64,000 nucleotides of DNA from Ascochyta rabiei (GCF_004011695.2 NC_082421.1:372001-436000), one strand, 5' to 3'. Positions 12,337-23,814 are shown, numbered from the stretch's first letter. Notes: generated from the sequence alone by a model not told the origin. Numbers and translations are program-made.

Positions 12337-14200
12337 ACGTACCCCACAGACAAGCCAGTCACCGGACGAGTCGGTCACTTTTGCCAAGCCCCTACCAAAC
12401 TCCACCCCATTATAACCTAAAACAACCTAAATTAACACTGCAAACTGCAGTACAGTCTGTAATATTATTTAGAAACTACTTCTACCTCTTTCTTACACGT
12501 TTGCGCGTTATGTCTAGTCTTACTGCACCGTCCACAGCGCCTTTAGGAAGGCTTACCCACTTTAGCACGCACCTGCTTCTTTGCCTTCTTACCATCATAA
12601 CACGCCCTAAACTCTTTTAGGGCTGTTAATCGCTAGCCCTCTTTAACTACTAGAGTACCTTCTTTCTTAACCTGCTTTCTTTTGTGTAATTTTTGTTGTG
12701 TAGCTGCCTTATTAGCAGCTTAAAGCTCAGCAATCTCCTGTTGCGCTAACACTAGCTTGTGCGTAATTATAGCTGCCCCCTTTAAGACCTTCTTAAACGC
12801 TTTAACTATAGAGGTAGGCAAGCTATCTATATGCCTCTAAATCCTTGTCTTCACAAGCGTTGATTGCGACCCTAGTTTAAGGGTGTTGCTTGGGGTTTGT
12901 GACTGCCAGAGCTTGTTGTTAACGGGTAGTGGTGGTGATAGCGTGCGCAGCTTTATATTAAGGCTGCTTATAACCTGTTATAGGTTAAACAGGACTAGTC
13001 CAGCGCCTTAGAACCCTCCCTAGATATTCCTAGAAGTAATTGCAGCGTTGTAGGCGCGTATAAAGCATGGTAGGAACTCTGTCTTTATAATATAGTTAAT
13101 CTAGTTATATATAAGTATTTTAGCTTAGCGCCTATATACCTTCTTTAAAGCAGCAAAATAAGCTATATTAAGAGGCTGTGTAAGGTGTAATAAGTAGAGA
13201 GGCAAGCAAAGAGTAATTATCTTGCTATCCTTGCAGTACTGCTAGAATTTAAGAGAGTTGTAGCTCTTATAACTATTAATAATAAGCAAACAGTAGGTGC
13301 TAACAGTACGCTCCTTTGTATGCCTGTCAAAGTGGCTTATCTAGTCTAGACTAAGCTTGTTGGTAGTCCAGCTGTTATCAGAGACTCTAATAACCCAGTC
13401 TTAAGGCAGATCCTCTTCTTTGTACCAGGCAGAGAGGTAGTAGTAGGCCTTAAAGATAAGGAAGGCAGGAATAGCCTATCCTTTAGCATTAATGCCTACT
13501 ATAGCCGTAGCCCACTCCTGGTTGCCTGGTTAGACAGCCTTTGGCCGACCTCGTCGTTCTGAAGCTGTAACAACTGCTCCTAGGGAGATCTGGCCTATTA
13601 TAAAGCCTGTCTTGTTAAAGTTATATATGTCTTTATCCTAGATACTATACTTAGCTTTAGTATTAGCTACTAGGCTAAACTAGCTCTGTAGAACCTTAGG
13701 ATCCTTACAGAGGGCTCTCTTATAGTTGTACTTATAATTAAACTTAACTATAAGCTCTAGGTGCCGCTTAACAAACATACTAGGCTAGTTTGCGCTAACA
13801 GGACCTAGATTATGCTTAGCGCGCAAAGAATTAGCTATAGTAGCTACATCTAAGAGCTAAGGAGAAAACCCTTGCGCGTCTAGCTTAAGAACATGTTTAA
13901 TAATTACCTTCTCCTTATTATTGTCTAGCTTCTATAAGTTAGCTATAGAATTAGTGCGTAAAGGTTGTCCTGCGTGTTAGTTGCTTAGTGTTGTTTAAGA
14001 GACTCTGTAGATAGCTGCAGCGCGTTACTGAGAGAGTGTCGCGTCTTATTTAAGAGCCTGAAGCGCAAGCTGTATCTAAGCTTCTTTTAACGCGTCTGAA
14101 TAGTGTTGTTAAGAAGGCATTAGTATGTGAAGGGTAGTTTGGTAGGGGCTTGGCAAAAGTGACCGACTCGTCCGGTGACTGGCTTGTCTGTAGGGTACGT
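12337..14200 (-). mobile_element. pogo/Fot1-like DNA transposon, copy 2 (1864 bp, inverted)
   Basis: The ends begin ACGTACCC at 12337 and finish at 14200, flanked by TA (12335-12336, 14201-14202). The length equals that of copy 1, the orientation is opposite, and the body is closely similar. The terminal 9-42 bp, however, are of a different type (CACCGGACGAGTCGGTCAC in place of AACGGGCGAGCCGCTCAC) while the two ends of this copy agree with each other. Inserted in the gag region of the Gypsy element. Confidence 0.95.
12465..14120 (-). pseudogene. Fot1-like transposase with RIP stops (copy 2)
   Basis: The minus-strand frame from ATG 14120 to TAA 12465-12467 has 552 codons, exactly as in copy 1, with no indel. 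It carries the same transposase wording and the same C-terminal zinc-knuckle region, broken by stops of RIP type. Confidence 0.88.
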
Positions 14201-14444
14201 TATAAATTCTAAGGTAAGGTATACTACTTAGAGGACCTATAGATCCTCTTAAGGCACTATAGACACTTAGTGTCTGTTAAGGTATCTCCTTATCTGCAGA
14301 GGGAGGTGTTACCTTACGCTCTACTAGTTCTCCTACAGGTAGGTTGTCTTAGTCCCTCTCTAAGGACAGCAAGCCTAGATAATTTAGTTTAAGACTTATA
14401 GTAGCTTAGGTCTATCTTTAATTATAATATAAGAGTAATTAGAA

Positions 14445-14646
14445 TATAAAGAGTATACAAAGTAATCCTAAGGGAGGATAGGGTTAAAGAGGATAGTAGG
14501 TGTATTAAGGTACGTAGTATGTAGTAATAAGACTAATTACTAGAGTATTAGCAATAACCTCTAACACCTTTATATAGTCTGGGCTGACTAGCCCTATAGT
14601 AGCTCGCTAAGGCTGGCAGAGGTACCCCTAGGCCCAGCGCCTGACA
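14445..14646 (-). repeat. 5' LTR of the Gypsy element (right copy)
   Basis: This is the partner of 3011-3212, same length, ending CTGACA where the left copy reads CTAATA. It is followed directly by the target duplication ACTAT. Confidence 0.9.
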
Positions 14647-14954
14647 ACTATGCTAGCTTATTACTAGGCAGTTATTAACACTTAAGGTAGTTATATAAAG
14701 TACTAAGATTGTATGTAAAGTATAACAAAGCTAAGATTTAGCCACTCTAAATAATACAGCCGAACATCTCTACCGTGCCGCCCTACTCACAAAACTTTCG
14801 CCTGATACCGTAGTATATCGTTCGCATCAGAAGGGAAAAGCTAGAGGCCGTTCACCGTTGTCGAGACAGGTTGCAATCATTTCTCTATGCATCATGCGGT
14901 CTGATGTCACCATCAAAGCGCAACTGACGAGCCCTGCTCCTCAAGCACTACTAG

Positions 14955-17193
14955 CTATCGACATTCAAAGATTGCAGCATGCTCTTGACACCGTGACCAC
15001 AACGCTCCAAATCCTCCCCTGACCGTGAAAGCCTCGATACCTTTCTGCCGGATGGCAGAATTAACCAGCTGGGAAGCAAGACCATCGTAACATAGCACAA
15101 CGATCCGTCCATGGTCTTGGACAGCTCTAGCAAAGGTTTGCAACAGCTCAGCACCTTGTAACCACTTCTGCATGCTCGTCCATAGCAAATGAACAGCGTG
15201 TGCATCGCCAAAGAGGTCTCCACCCCCAAGACTGTGTAAAAGCCCTGGTAGTGGCGCGGAGAGCGAACCAGGGATGTGAAGTTTATCGTAATCCTTGCGA
15301 TTCCGGAGGTCTAGGATGACTGTGGATGAACCTGGTAAGGCGCGTTGATGCACTGGCTGCGGCTTCCTTGTTCTAATACGTCTTTTGCACATGTGTAGCG
15401 AACGACGCCAACATCCGAAGTATATTGACAGGCCACTGCGGCGATTGTGGCGTTCGACGGGCTTCTCCAGACGTTGTATAGAGACGTTGAGGCTGGTGAG
15501 CATTGATTTAACCTCGTCATCCGATCCATGATCAGCTACAGCACTCAGTAGCTTGAATGCCTGCTCACTATCCAAGATCCATCGCGGGTCATGCTTATCT
15601 TGGTCGCACTGCAGTAATATCTGGTAAAAAACGTGAAGTTAGCACTTAAAAATTTTGTGGCTGTCAGCATTTGGAAATCTCTCACCGTAGGAAATGCTTA
15701 CCTCATTCTCAATTGGCGGAAACTCATCGACGTTGAGTCTTTCAAAGTAGCCGGGTAGGTATTGATAAGGTAGGTCGGAGCAAGTGAAAACACACGAAAT
15801 TTCTTTCGTCTGCTCATCAGCCAGCTCCGCCAGGCTTCCTGAGTTCTTCGAATTTTGGAGGTACTCTAGAAGACCGTGAAGTGCCTCTCCCGACGAAGGA
15901 CCACAAATCAGACCCTCCCGTGATAGCATCATTGACATTCGATAGGCATCTGTTGATGATACTTCCACGCGTGAGTCAACCGTCTCCTGCCACGGGAAAG
16001 CGGAGCTTTGAAAACCATCGAAATACCTCGGGCCCGGAGTCGGATCTCCAAAGACATTGAACACGCTATCGACCCGCGATTTCGTCAGCAAGAACTCATC
16101 GTTGGTAGCACAAGCAATTATCCATGATAGATACCACGTGCATACGCAGCTACTACAGCTTTCCCAGCCTGTAACGCATTGTCTCTAAAGAAGCAAGGAA
16201 GCTCTTGCCTGCTTATTGGGGATACAACGTTCTTCAGTTTTGCATCTGAAAACACCTAAAATTTATCCTAGAAAGATATTTTGTTGCCGCGCCTGGGATC
16301 TGTTTCGAAAAATGAGTAAAGAAAGAGAGACTTACCCTAAGACTTTGGTGGACGGTTTCTGAGATTTCAGATACACACCCGTGCCGGTTATACAGCCTAT
16401 CCCGAAGAAGGTTCGTTTAGCTCAATTCAATTTACTCAATGCAAGTTACATTGAGAAGAGGATGAGAAAGGCAACCGACCTCCTGTTCCGACCGTGGTAC
16501 TAAATATGTTGATTTCTGGAAGCTGACGGAGAATTTGAGGTCCGGTCCACGTCTCGTGCGCTTTCCAGTTGTCATGGTTGTCGTACTGACATAGATACAC
16601 TATGTGGTCACTTGAGGCCGCTTTTCTTCTCAATCTGGCCATAATTCCTGTTGGATCAGTAGGCTCTTGTTGCGCCAACCCGCCATAGAGACATCTGATC
16701 CGCACCACGAAGTCAGAAGAACCAATTTCATGACGTTGGCGGCAACTCACGGCTTGATGCCAAAGAATCGTAATAGATTCAACGATTCAGCGGACTTCTT
16801 GTTCGTTACATGGGCTTCGACGTCCTTATTTCCCCATAGAACCCGGGCAAGTATGCCCAACGACAAGACTGTTGAACCAGAGCTTGCTTCTGCAATCGTC
16901 CGGCTCTGTGCCCTTGGTTCCTTACGCAACATTTGCAGGGCTGTGTCTTATAATCAGTCGTCTTGTGCAGTGAGTCATAAGAAAATCGAGATCTTCAGAC
17001 ACGTACCAGGCAGTGACTTGACGTTCTGAGCCGGCAGGCAGGTGAGCATCTTTGCGTATATCCGAACATTGTCACTCCGAAACGGGTTGAGACGATCTGG
17101 TATCTCAACCAAAGGCAAAGGAGGATTACATTCCGGATCAAAATACTGGGCTACTGACTGGGAACCGCGGAATACATTATGCGAAGCCGCCAT
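14955..17193 (-). CDS. Cysteine-synthase-like PLP enzyme fused to a rhodanese domain
   Basis: Six exons on the minus strand (17193-17007, 16940-16751, 16694-16480, 16396-16336, 16065-15702, 15608-14955) join in phase to 556 residues. Residues 1-340 follow fold-type II PLP enzymes of the cysteine synthase group: NPPLPLVEIPDRLNPF, the Schiff-base lysine in QNVKSLPALQM, the substrate loop EASSGSTV, and the glycine-rich phosphate cradle GTGGCITGTG. REGLICGPSSGEAL lies near the end. Residues from about 390 form a rhodanese-like domain (TVILDLRNRKDYDKLHIPGS, then LCYDGLASQLV with Cys in the active-site loop, FTVRGGFGALW). Such enzymes make cysteine or a beta-substituted alanine; the rhodanese could handle sulfur. 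The fourth intron (270 nt) is unusually long, and the Arg-rich linker between the domains is odd, so that part of the model may be wrong. It opens the metabolic island. Confidence 0.82.
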
Positions 17194-18683
17194 AAAAACA
17201 GTCCTCGTGATAGAAGGTCAAGGTTTGCCAAAGACTATCGAAACGTTTTGACTAAAACTATGACTACAAGCAAGAGCTCTCACAGGGTTTAAGTACAGCA
17301 GGTATTACCTTGGGAAAGAAGCTGGCAAGGGACTTCCAGCGGCATTGTAGGAGCTCCCAATTATAGCTCCACATATTTACCATCACCACATGCATGTATG
17401 CCAACGTTACTATTCTAGATATGACCATCTAAAGTTCTTGAAGCATCACACCTTACACTTCGAGCGTAGATTCGTCGAGCGATATGCAGACACGTTTCTT
17501 GGGCCGGAGCGCTTGCATACCAATGTCGGTGGCTTTTGCGCCGCCAAGAATTCGAAACATATATATGGTCGAGTGAGCAGTTACATTTACATGAATTACC
17601 CCCACTATTCCCTGTGTTCATTCGCGCCTCTTCTTCATTTGAGCAAGAAAAAATTGCACGCTAGACCAGAACCCTTTTAGTTTGAGCACATTTCATCGTC
17701 GTTGACCAAAAACTGTATAGTATACTGAGAGTAACCAACCCTTAGCATTACGAGCATTGGAAGTCTAGGTTACCGAGCTGTCAACGGAGCAAGGGCGTGA
17801 ATTAAGCGCATAATCTGGTGTTCGTTTCAGGGATCATGAAGCCTTGGCTGCATACTGGTAGGGTTTATTTCTCGCTTCGAAAACATGCTCAAACGCTCGC
17901 GTCGCCCAGAAAATAGCGTAGATGCCCAGCCTGCACGGCGGAGCACGTATTCCGGCCGCTCTTTGACACAACGTCAGCCACTAAGCACTCCCGCCCTATT
18001 ACGGACCTTGATGACTCCATTGCTGAGGCATCTGTGGATTCAACATGCAGACGGATCTTTTCGTAGCCCCCCATTCTGCTACGGACATAAACTGACTGGT
18101 GCTGTATACTCGTATGGGCCTATAAACTACCTCGTCAATCTAGCGCTGATTTAGGTCCAAAAGTCCGACCGAACACCTCCCGCTACCAAAGATTTGTTTT
18201 GCCGCCCTGAATAGGGCTACGACCTTGTTAGTAGCCACTATAACTCCCATACCATAGACTAGTAGGATCTCCGGAGGGTCAGGTCGTTCCATTTGGTTCC
18301 CCTCTTCTGTGACTTTATCAATTGCATTCACTCATCTTCCAAAATTGGACCTCTGACCACCTACCTGGGTTGAGCTGTCACTTCCGGTACATGTTGTTGA
18401 GAAGAACGCGAGTACAAGCTGAGCAAGGATGGGTGAGCATGAGCATAGCACAATCATGTGCAACCGACTTACGTGTACAACAGACTTTAAGTCGCTGCCA
18501 GCTTTCCTGACGTGGAAGAAAGACCAGACAACAGGTACAACTTTCTTGTAAAACCGGGTCATCCGTGTAACGAACGCAATAGGCTGACATATCGCAGTTT
18601 TTCTGCGAGTACTTGACTTTAACCTAGCCGGCCAATCGTCCCTAGGAGCATTATGGTTCTGGGACCTAGAAGCGACCACCACG
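17194..18683. other. Divergent intergenic region between the PLP enzyme and the ATP-grasp gene
   Basis: About 1.5 kb between two divergently transcribed genes, so it should hold both promoters. Short open frames exist (for example 17885-18154 and 18332-18736 minus) but none has a recognisable motif. An upstream exon of the ATP-grasp gene is possible: the frame is open for a few codons before the ATG (LWFWDLEATTT). Confidence 0.45.
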
Positions 18684-20576
18684 ATGATCCGAGACACATT
18701 CCTGGCTGACAACACCGTGACACTAATCGACCTCAACGCTTACTCGGTGCGGCTTGGGGATAAATTCACCAAGGTTCTTGACGTGCTGGCGGACAGTTCA
18801 GTGCCTATTGATGGCACTGAAACAGATTATGGCACTACCATCCTCAGGCTTGTCTTTAGCAAAGCTTCTGGATATATCGCACGCTCGGATTTCTTGAACT
18901 ACAGACTACATGGCGCCAATTTCAATTACACTGTCGTATCCTTTTTGGAACCACTATCAGTCGTTCCTGGAACAAACCCGAATTGCGCAACTGCAAAGTT
19001 ACCGGCAGCAGGTTTCGTCGATTTGTTCGGAAAATCAATAGGTGGTGTCGTGGCGCGGAAGAAGTCAAAAACTCATGGCGTGAACCATCTACAGCGACAC
19101 CTCGATGATGAGTTCTCAAAGCGGCTTTCGGGACTTTGGATTGTCAAGCAGACTCCGACACAATCCCGAGTGTTCTGGGTTCAGGGTCGTGCTGATATCG
19201 AGTCAAGTCGACAATTCTACGAAGCTGCCAGGGCTCTGGATATCACGCTTGTTGTACTCGACCAACCTGGACATTGGCTTGAGGATGACAGCGGTCAGCA
19301 TGCACATTATCGTGAGGCCTTCATCCCCATGAGTGTCGATGGCGATGAAGGCTTGACTCAAAGAGTTGTCGAGGCTGTGAAAGCTTATCCTCACAAGGTC
19401 GATGGAATCGTGACTATCAGTGATGTCCGATTACCATTGATAGCTCGAGCCTGTGAAATCCTAGGACTACCTACATCATCATCTGCGGCATACCTCTTGG
19501 CAGGCGATAAGGGGGCGACTCGTGAGCTGGAGAACGTTGCTTCTCTCACTCAGGAGAGTTTTGTAGTGAATGAGCCGGCTGAGCTTGAAAAGATTCTTGT
19601 TGAAGAGGGAGCTTCTTTACAGTTTCCACTCATCGTCAAGCCATGTAGCGGGTGGAACAGTGATTGTGTGACCAAGGTACGGACGCGAGATGAGCTTCGT
19701 TCCGCAGTACATCGTGCTTCGGCTAGGCACGCACTTTCGCCTAACCGCAGCACAAAGGTGGTCGTAGAACCATACATAGACGGGCCCGAGGTTGATGTAA
19801 ACTTCATCATCTTGGATGGAAAAGTACTCTTCTGTGACATCTCAGACGACTTCCCAAGCTCAGGTGATCGTCCCGATGACGAGATCAGCGCCACATCAGC
19901 CAACTTTATGGAAACGCTCATGGACGTCCCGACAAGCTTACCGAGCAACGAGCAAGAGGTTTTGAAAGCCGGGTTGACGGCCAGCATCTCGCGTCTCGGT
20001 TTCCAGTCTGGTATATTCCATTGCGAAGCACGCGTGCGGAATTCTCGGGCGCACTATCAACGATCTGCCAACGGAATCGTGGACATGTACGTGTCGGATC
20101 GTCTTGAGACTCTAGAAGCTCCATCTTGCTATCTACATGAAGTCAACGCCCGACCTCCTGGTTACGTCAATTGCGTGGCTGCACTCCTGGCGTATGGCAT
20201 CGACTATTACGCAATCCGACTCCTCTTGAGCATCGGTCCACGAGAAAACGAAAGAGTGAAAATATTGGCACAGCCATTTCTCCACAGCAAGCCGCAATAT
20301 GTGCTCGGTGTTGTTGTTCTTCCACCGACTCGTGCAGGTATCATGGCATCAAACGATGCAGTGGAGGACTTTCTGGTAGCATACCCAGATCTTCAAAAAC
20401 ACGTTGTCCACCACCAGACAATCATTAAGAAAGGGGACCGAGTACTTGGCCCGGAATCCAGCGAGCTTTGGTGCGTGGGTTATATCACAGTGGGCAGCAG
20501 AAAGGGCAGACAAGAGTGTCTCGAACTCGTTCAACAAATCAGAGAGAAATTTGACTACAAACTCGAAGGTCAATAG
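18684..20576 (+). CDS. ATP-grasp ligase (amino-acid or peptide ligase type)
   Basis: A single open frame of 630 codons. The C-terminal two thirds match the ATP-grasp group that includes carnosine synthase and bacterial L-amino-acid ligases: an N-terminal nucleotide-fold part (VDGIVTISDVRLPLIARACE, about 235-255), the ATP lysine segment PLIVKPCSGWNSDCV at about 314-328, VVEPYIDGPEVDVNF at about 358-373, and the metal-binding HEVNARPPGY at about 484-493. This family couples ATP hydrolysis through an acyl-phosphate to amide-bond formation. Residues 1-170 are not recognised. The chosen ATG gives the longest frame, and an upstream exon cannot be excluded. It is divergent from the PLP enzyme, which could supply one of its amino-acid substrates. 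Ligase class is firm, substrate unknown. Confidence 0.85.
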   Translation: MIRDTFLADNTVTLIDLNAYSVRLGDKFTKVLDVLADSSVPIDGTETDYGTTILRLVFSKASGYIARSDFLNYRLHGANFNYTVVSFLEPLSVVPGTNPNCATAKLPAAGFVDLFGKSIGGVVARKKSKTHGVNHLQRHLDDEFSKRLSGLWIVKQTPTQSRVFWVQGRADIESSRQFYEAARALDITLVVLDQPGHWLEDDSGQHAHYREAFIPMSVDGDEGLTQRVVEAVKAYPHKVDGIVTISDVRLPLIARACEILGLPTSSSAAYLLAGDKGATRELENVASLTQESFVVNEPAELEKILVEEGASLQFPLIVKPCSGWNSDCVTKVRTRDELRSAVHRASARHALSPNRSTKVVVEPYIDGPEVDVNFIILDGKVLFCDISDDFPSSGDRPDDEISATSANFMETLMDVPTSLPSNEQEVLKAGLTASISRLGFQSGIFHCEARVRNSRAHYQRSANGIVDMYVSDRLETLEAPSCYLHEVNARPPGYVNCVAALLAYGIDYYAIRLLLSIGPRENERVKILAQPFLHSKPQYVLGVVVLPPTRAGIMASNDAVEDFLVAYPDLQKHVVHHQTIIKKGDRVLGPESSELWCVGYITVGSRKGRQECLELVQQIREKFDYKLEGQ

Positions 20577-21482
20577 CAGGTAGGGACAACTGTACTTTAA
20601 ACGCATGCTTTAGGATTTGGGTCGCATATCAAGGCTATCTGTGTTGAAGGTGTGGGAGAAGATAGAGTGCGTCCTCCGTAACAGATGCGGGATAGGAATT
20701 TTTCATGGTAATAGTCTTTACAGCAGTTTGTCCGATCAATAGGCGATGATGGGTGTTTTGTTGACGCCCACCATTAGATCCATCAACTTTCTTGACTCCT
20801 GAGCGTACTACGTCAAGGTGCGTATCTTCAGCAATGTTTTGCCAACTTATTCCCCGAAAAGCACACATTGTGATGTCCAGCCATATTACGACACCGCCGT
20901 ACCGCACTATGATACAATCAAAAGTACTTTGCCCTACTATCTACACATCGGAAGTGCAAAGTTAGACAAGCACCAAGCATCAAGTACTAGTGAGCCTATT
21001 CTGCCTTTGAGCCGCTGCTTGGCTGTTTCTTGGCTCTTCATGCTGTGACGAGCTGGGGCGCATGTGGCATCGATTAAGCGAGACGCTACTTCAGCCAAAT
21101 TGCTCACGCCAAGAAATAAAAACAACCAAGACTCCCAAGACTGCAGCCAAGCCCTAGAATCCGCTCAAAGGCCCTCAAGATAGCCTCTATCATAGAAGAC
21201 GAATTATCATTCCAAACTAGCTAACGTAAACAGGTAGTCAATACCCGTTTTAACCGCCTTCTAACACAAAATAGCGCATCCTCTCTTTTGTATCGTGGCT
21301 TTATGATCCAAGACCAACCATTGGTTTCACAGAAAGAGCCCATGATGTGGCACGGTATAAGACCATGTACATTAAAGACTTGTTAGAATAACTCCCAAAG
21401 TACGACATGAGATCTTGACTGCTCCAGATCCATTTTCCCGTGTCTTTTCCCCTAACGACAGCATCTGGAGTACAGGACCACC
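20577..21482. other. Intergenic region between the ATP-grasp and ferric reductase genes
   Basis: Contains the 3' end of the ATP-grasp gene and the promoter of the ferric reductase, both on the plus strand. The short open frames overlap in conflicting directions and show no domain. No repeat or RNA gene seen. Confidence 0.5.
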
Positions 21483-23814
21483 ATGGTGCAACTACGCATC
21501 TCGCTTGCATCGAGCTTGATCACCTTACTACTATACACATTAGGTGTAACAGCCGATGGTACTGGCCTAATAGGATATGGCAAGACCCTTTACAACCCGC
21601 CATGTACCTTTGCCTGCCGCAGCGTCATTCGCAAACAGACGCTGTCATGCACGCCGTCGGTCCCTACCGAGAACCATGGAACAGCGCATAATGCAGTCTC
21701 TACGCCACCAAAATGTTTTGTCCAGGACGCTTCCTACCTCAAGACTATGGCCCTTTGTATCGACATCTACTGCACACTGAGCGACAACCCGCCATTGGTG
21801 TTAATTGAAGACTATTGGGCATCACATCTCGGAACCGGTACCCTAGGCGACTACCAGTACGTGCCCGTAATATCATACCATGATGCACTATCCGCTGCAC
21901 GATATGATGAGAGCGATGCGATAGCCGGAAACTTTACCACAGCTTCCGTGTCTACATCGATCCCGGAAGGCTTAGTACCATACAAAGTCTCGAGTCCCCT
22001 AGCCATCACCACTGGGGGCAGCGGCGTTTTAAACAAGACCCAACTTGTGAGCCCTGTGCAATGGCAACTACAGTATAATTATTTGATGGATTTCGAGGCC
22101 AACGAGAAAGGTCATAGCACCATGACGTGAGTAGAGCCACCGCGGAGGGAGACCCAGTCCAAATCAATGACCGAAGTTAATGTGTATTAGGCTTGTGATC
22201 GCCGTCGTGGCCGTCTTCCTGCCCATTCTACTTTCTCTCCTACGATTCGTCCCAAGCTTGAAATCAAGTTGGGGTTGGAGCTACGTAAAATCCATGCTCA
22301 TATACCCTCCACTCGTCGGTAAACATCACCGTAAGCCTGTGGCAGAGGCGATAGTGGTACCGAATCGGGGACAGAGTCTTTACATTCTCCTGATCAGCTT
22401 CCTCAACATCATCCTCCTAATAGCTCCATACTCCATCACGCAACCACAAGCCAGCTACACATCCCAGGACCAACAAACTGTCGGCAGCATGGGTGATCGT
22501 GCCGGGACAATGGCGATGGGCAATGTTGTGGCATTGTTTCTCTTCTCGTCTCGAAACAGCTTCCTATTATACCTCACGGACTGGAGCTATAGCACATACC
22601 TCCTACTCCATCGCTGGCTAGGATATTGGGCTGTCATCCAGACTGTCATTCACTCCGCTATGCTCTGGGGCCACTACGTCAAATCCGGCAGCTACGCTGC
22701 CGAGATACTGCGTCTGTACTGGATTTGGGGTATTGTTGGCACTGTTGCAGTTTGTGCCATCGTACCATTATCTCTTCTCAAAGTTCGACAACAGTTCTAC
22801 GAACTTTTCATCATCTCGCACATTGCTCTAACCCTCCTGTTCCTCATTGGCTACTACTACCACATCTGGTATGTCTATCAATACAATTGGGGTTACGAGA
22901 TCTGGATGTTCGTACCAGCAGGAATCTGGGCGCTTGAGCGTCTGATTCGAATTGGACGAATGGTCTTCCAAGGCAGCCAGACAGCCATCGTCACTCTGAT
23001 CCCGAACGCGGATAACGAGTACATACGGATTGATATAGAAGGTAAGGCTCTTACTGAAGGTGTTGCGTATCTCTGCTTTCCAACCCTAAGTTGGCGATTC
23101 TGGGAGACCCATCCATTTTCAGTCAGCGGCTCAAGCCACGAAGTCCAACAGAATCGGTTGTCTCCTCAATCTCACTCGGAATCGAACTCAGGTGCTGGGC
23201 AAGATGAGGACAACGAGAAAGGGTCTGTCGAGCATACCATCGCTGACGTGGCCATTCGCGAGGCGGCTTCTTGGCACCCTACCTCAATCACCACATTCTT
23301 CGCACGCGCTCGAGGGGGCATCACAAAAACTCTGACCGCCAAAGCTTCTGGGTCGCATGAAAGGCAGTTTCGTCTGCGCGTCCTTATAGACGGTCCGTAC
23401 GATCACTCTGGCCGAGTACTTTTCCAGATTGCGCAGTGCAGCAGCATGTTGTGTATCGCTGGTGGTGTGGGTATCACAGCGTGTCTACCTTTGCTTAGAC
23501 AAAGTGAAACACGACCCACGAAGCTTTTTTGGTCAAGTAGAAAGCATGGTCTTGTCGAGGGTTTGACTGCTTCACTAAACGCCTTATCTTCCAACGTTAA
23601 GGTGGAGACCCTTGTTGGGCAGCGATTCGAACTGGGTTCTATCATTTACAAGGAATTAGTCGATCATGAAGCCGATGTCAAGGGGCCACTGGCGATTGTG
23701 GTATCGGGTCCTCCAGGTTTAGCAGACGATGTACGGATCAAAGTCATCCAATCTGTGAGAGGTAGCGCTCGAACTCGCCCATATGTGCTTGTCGATGAGG
23801 CGTTTAGCTGGTGA
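21483..23814 (+). CDS. Ferric reductase transmembrane protein (FRE/NOX family)
   Basis: Two exons, 21483-22126 and 22191-23814, separated by a 64-nt intron (GTGAGT..TTAG), encode 755 residues. A signal peptide is followed by the luminal Cys-rich start YGKTLYNPPCTFACRSV typical of fungal FRE proteins. Several membrane segments carry the haem-ligand histidines (LLLHRWLGYWAVIQTVIHSA, FELFIISHIALTLLFLIGYYY in slightly varied wording). The cytosolic part has the FAD motif HPFSVSGSS, the segment LIDGPYDHSGR, and the NADPH-binding stretches CIAGGVGITACLPLL and VVSGPPGLADDV. The enzyme passes electrons from NADPH across the membrane to extracellular Fe(III) or Cu(II) chelates. Placed among a ligase, a methyltransferase and a peptide transporter, it suggests a link with metal chelation (inference). 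Confidence 0.92.

Larger units (their letters stand above)
11200..14440 (-). pseudogene. Gypsy gag and leader region, degenerate, interrupted by a Fot1-like element
   Basis: By position, between the right LTR and the protease, this should be the leader and gag of the minus-oriented retrotransposon. The DNA is AT-rich with dense stops, and no gag motif can be read with confidence. The stretch is split by the second Fot1-like element (12337-14200). Confidence 0.45.
3011..14646 (-). mobile_element. Ty3/Gypsy LTR retrotransposon carrying three nested insertions
   Basis: Two 202-bp direct repeats (3011-3212 and 14445-14646) flank the element, and the 5-bp target duplication ACTAT is perfect (3006-3010, 14647-14651). 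The repeats run TGT...ACA, altered by transitions. A purine-rich tract on the minus strand next to the left LTR (complement of about 3216-3228) looks like the polypurine tract, so the element is in minus orientation. Degenerate protease, reverse transcriptase, RNase H and integrase can be read in that order. Subtracting two 1864-bp DNA elements and a 601-bp TRIM, with their target duplications, leaves about 7.3 kb, normal for Gypsy elements. The body is strongly RIP-mutated. Confidence 0.92.
1880..14706 (+). pseudogene. Tc1-like transposase, RIP-degraded and interrupted at 3010/14647
   Basis: The start cannot be fixed because the 5' half (about 1880-2500) is extremely AT-rich. From about 2450 to 3010 a plus-strand frame can be followed that resembles Tc1-like DDE transposases (KGPSLFWKKEWKTINKEKYC, then KDYIKVYYLNLPRE). 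It is broken by the LTR retrotransposon and resumes at 14647 for about 20 codons. The stops are TAG and TAA where Gln or Trp would be expected, which is the RIP signature. Not functional. Confidence 0.6.
1781..14813 (+). mobile_element. Tc1/mariner-like DNA transposon, split by a nested retrotransposon
   Basis: Inverted ends of about 45-50 bp start CTACGGTATCAGGCGAAAG at 1781 and end with its complement at 14813, flanked by TA on both sides (1779-1780, 14814-14815). Removing the nested LTR element and one target duplication leaves about 1392 bp. The transposase reads on the plus strand: around 2800-2900 a frame gives the DDE_3-type wording 'ITPIY.PLF..DLS.I....DKIKDYIKVYY.NLPRE' with stops only of RIP type. 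After the retrotransposon (14647 onward) the same frame continues (KTMLA...GSYIKY) to a stop at 14704-14706. Heavily RIP-degraded and certainly inactive. Confidence 0.85.
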
